Source of the DNA: Mastigias papua
Taxonomy: Eukaryota; Cnidaria; Scyphozoa; Rhizostomeae; Mastigiidae
Direction of reading: 5' to 3'
DNA: 64,000 nucleotides
NCBI GenBank assembly: GCA_964019165.1
Contig: OZ025270.1
Span: 10,520,450 to 10,584,449 of the forward strand
The translations under genes and the position numbers were made by a program. Below are positions 61,440 through 64,000 of the stretch, one piece after another. Position 1 is the first letter of the stretch; every line of letters begins with the position of its first letter. Under the pieces are notes generated by a model. That model did not search any database, was not told the DNA's origin, and saw only the letters and a program-made list of their open reading frames with translations.

Positions 61440-64000
61440 AATAAGTGACCTTAGACTACATTGATTTTGATTGCAGATTGAAAAGTGATGAACATGAGGC
61501 ATTTTTGCCCACAACGTAAGGCTATAACCTTGGTATTTTGCTGCAAAATGAAAAAATTTGACACTGATTGATTTTGATTGCAGATTGAAAAGTGATGAAA
61601 ATGAGGCATTTTTGGCCAAAAAGTAAGGCTATAGCCTTGGTACTTTGCTGAAAACTGACCAAATTTGACACTGATTGAGTTTGATTGCAGATTGAAAAGT
61701 GATGAAAATGAGGCATGTCTGCCCAAGAAGTAAGGCTATAGCCTTGGTATTTTGCTGACAAATGACCAAATTTGACACTGATTGATTTTGATTGCAGATG
61801 GAAAAGTGATGAAAATGAGGCATTTTCGGCCAAAAAGTAAGGCTATAGCCTTGGTATTTTGCTGACAAATGACCAAATTTGACACTGATTGATTTTGATT
61901 GCAGATTGAAAAGTGATGAAAATGAGGCATTTTTGCCCAAAAAGTAAGGCTATAGCCTTGGTATTTTGCTGAAAACTGACCAAATTTGACACTCATTGAT
62001 TTTGATTGCAGATTGAAAAGTGATGAAAATGAGGCATTTTTGGCCAAAAAGTAAGGCTATAGCCTTGGTATTTTGCTGAAAAATGACCAAATTTGACACT
62101 GATTGATTTTGATTGCAGATTGAAAAGTGATGAAAATGAGGCATTTTCGGCCAAAAAGTAAGGCTATAGCCTTGGTATTTTGCTGAAAAATGACCAAATT
62201 TGACACTGATTGTTTTCGATTGCAGATTGGAAAGTGATGAAAATGAGGCATGTCTGCCCAAGAAGTAAGGCTATAGCCTTGGTATTTTCCTGAAACATGA
62301 CCAAATTTGACACTGATTGAGTTTGATTGCAGATTGACAAGTGATGACAATGACGCATTTTTGGCCGAAAAGTAAGGCTATAGCCTTGGTATTTTGCTGA
62401 AAAATGACCAAATTTGACACTGATTGATTTTGATTGCAGATTGACACGTGATGAAAATGAGGCATTTTCGGCCGAAAAGTAAGGCTATAGCCTTGGTATT
62501 TTGCTGAAAACTGACCATATTTGACACTGATTGATTTTGATTGCAGATTGACAAGTGATGACAATGACGCATTTTTGGCCGAAAAGTAAGGCTATAGCCT
62601 TGGTATTTTGCTGAAAAATGACCAAATTTGACACTGATTGATTTTGATTGCAGATTGAAAAGTGATGAAAATGAGGCATTTTTGCCCAAAAAGTAAGGCT
62701 ATAGCCTTGGTATTTTGCTGAAAACTGACCAAATTTGACACTGATTGATTTTGATTGCAGATTGAAAAGTGATGAAAATGAGGCATTTTTGGCCAAAAAG
62801 TAAGGCTATAGCCTTGGTATTTTGCTCAAAAATGACCAAATTTGACACTGATTGAGATTGATTGCAGATTGAAAAGTGATGAAAATGAGGCATTTTCGGC
62901 CAAAAAGTAAGGGTATAGCCTTGGTATTTTGCTGAAAACTGACCAAATTTGACACTCATTGAGTTTGATTGCAGATTGAAAAGTGATGAAAATGAGGCAT
63001 TTTTGCCCAAAAAGTAAGCCTATAGAATAGGTATTTTGCTGAAAACTGACCAAATTTGACACTGATTGATTTTGATTGCAGATTGAAAAGTGATGAAAAT
63101 GAGGCATTTTTGCCCAAAAAGTAAGGCTATAGCCTTGGTATTTGGCTGAAAACTGACCAAATTTGACACTCATTGATTTTGATTGCAGATTGAAAAGTGA
63201 TGAAAATGAGGCATTTTTGGCCAAAAAGTAAGGCTATAGCCTTGGTATTTTGCTGAAAAATGACCAAATTTGACACTGATTGATTTTGATTGCAGATTGA
63301 AAAGTGATGAAAATGAGGCATTTTCGGCCAAAAAGTAAGGCTATAGCCTTGGTATTTTGCTGAAAACTGACCAAATTTGACACTCATTGATTTTGATTGC
63401 AGATTGAAAAGTGATGAAAATGAGGCATTTTTGGCCAAAAAGTAAGGCTATAGCCTTGGTATTTTGCTGAAAAATGACCAAATTTGACACTGATTGATTT
63501 TGATTGCAGATTGAAAAGTGATGAAAATGAGGCATTTTCGGCCAAAAAGTAAGGCTATAGCCTTGGTATTTTGCTGAAAAATGACCAAATTTGACACTGA
63601 TTGTTTTCGATTGCAGATTGGAAAGTGATGACAATCAGGCATGTCTGCCCAAGAAGTAAGGCTATAGCCTTGGTATTTTGCTGACAAATGACCAAATTTG
63701 ACACTGATTGATTTTGATTGCAGATGGAAAAGTGATGAAAATGAGGCATTTTCGGCCAAAAAGTAAGGCTATAGCCTTGGTATTTTGCTGAAAAATGACC
63801 AAATTTGACACTGATTGTTTTCGATTGCAGATTGGAAAGTGATGAAAAAGAGGCATGTCTGCCCAAGAAGTAAGGCTATAGCCTTGGTATTTTCCTGAAA
63901 CATGACCAAATTTGACACTGATTGAGTTTGATTGCAGATTGACAAGTGATGACAATGACGCATTTTTGGCCGAAAAGTAAGGCTATAGCCTTGGTATTTT
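61440..64000. repeat. 107-bp satellite array, running off the right edge
   Basis: About 24 head-to-tail units with a regular 107-bp period. Each unit has GTGATGAAAATGAGGCATTT, a variable box (GGCC/GCCC/CGGCC with AAAAAG or CAAGAAG), the palindrome AAGGCTATAGCCTT, TGACCAAATTTGACACTGAT and TGATTTTGATTGCAGATT. The first unit is the most diverged, as expected at an array edge. Unit variants recur in blocks. The ~100-residue minus-strand frames in every unit arise because the unit length is not a multiple of three and have no coding meaning. Confidence 0.97.

Noticed and set aside
61522..63963. About twenty overlapping ~100-residue minus-strand frames
   Set aside because: They are the 107-bp satellite read in three frames in turn. 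The repeated protein pattern follows from the DNA repeat and ends at the same stop in each third unit.
61440..64000. Regularly spaced repeats reminiscent of a CRISPR array
   Set aside because: The whole 107-bp unit is repeated with no unique spacers, and the surrounding DNA is eukaryotic.

Overview
The window is eukaryotic nuclear DNA from an AT-rich, repeat-dense genome. GT-AG introns of about 1-4 kb, a BEL/Pao retrotransposon, CR1/Jockey-like LINE relics, SINEs, many short inverted-repeat elements and long (TA)n tracts point to a marine or aquatic invertebrate. A cnidarian is my best guess, but the sequence alone does not settle the phylum.

Layout. 1-4544: repeats only. An identical 277-bp inverted-repeat element lies on both sides of a 2.47-kb interior, followed by smaller elements. 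4545-9771 and 14512-24986: two copies of one duplicated block. Copy 1 carries a 1.28-kb TIR element with a decayed zinc-binding gene. Copy 2 carries a LINE 3' end and a young, intact BEL/Pao retrotransposon (17165-23258) whose empty target site is preserved in copy 1. 9772-14450: a Harbinger-like element, (TA)n tracts, a hairpin, one single-exon multi-pass membrane protein gene (12023-13906, minus) and a LINE fragment abutting its 5' side. 24987-32300: small TIR elements, a tRNA-derived SINE, a plus-strand LINE relic interrupted by a foldback element and a 5S-rRNA-derived SINE, and the LINE 3' tail.

32303-55156 is the main genic region. It holds three tandem, same-strand, five-exon paralogues of a four-transmembrane TMEM272-like family. 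The exons are short, so they are easily missed. I assembled them from splice sites, and all three give continuous frames (227, 241 and 222 codons) with identical intron phases. Each appears to start with a 12-nt coding exon, carries a Pro-rich N-terminus ending in a PPxY motif, and ends in a Cys-rich tail. Near-identity in their 3' parts against divergence elsewhere suggests gene conversion.

55157-64000: non-coding DNA, AAGCCCCCT-type repeats, a degenerate ~70-bp tandem repeat, a frameshifted minus-strand LINE (59411-61100), and a 107-bp satellite array from about 61440 past the right edge. The old ~70-bp repeat shares a core with the satellite.

Functionally, the window has four probable host genes (one orphan multi-pass receptor or channel-like protein and the three-gene tetraspan cluster). 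The remaining sequence is mostly mobile elements and their debris. No operon logic, rRNA gene, functional tRNA gene or CRISPR array is supported.
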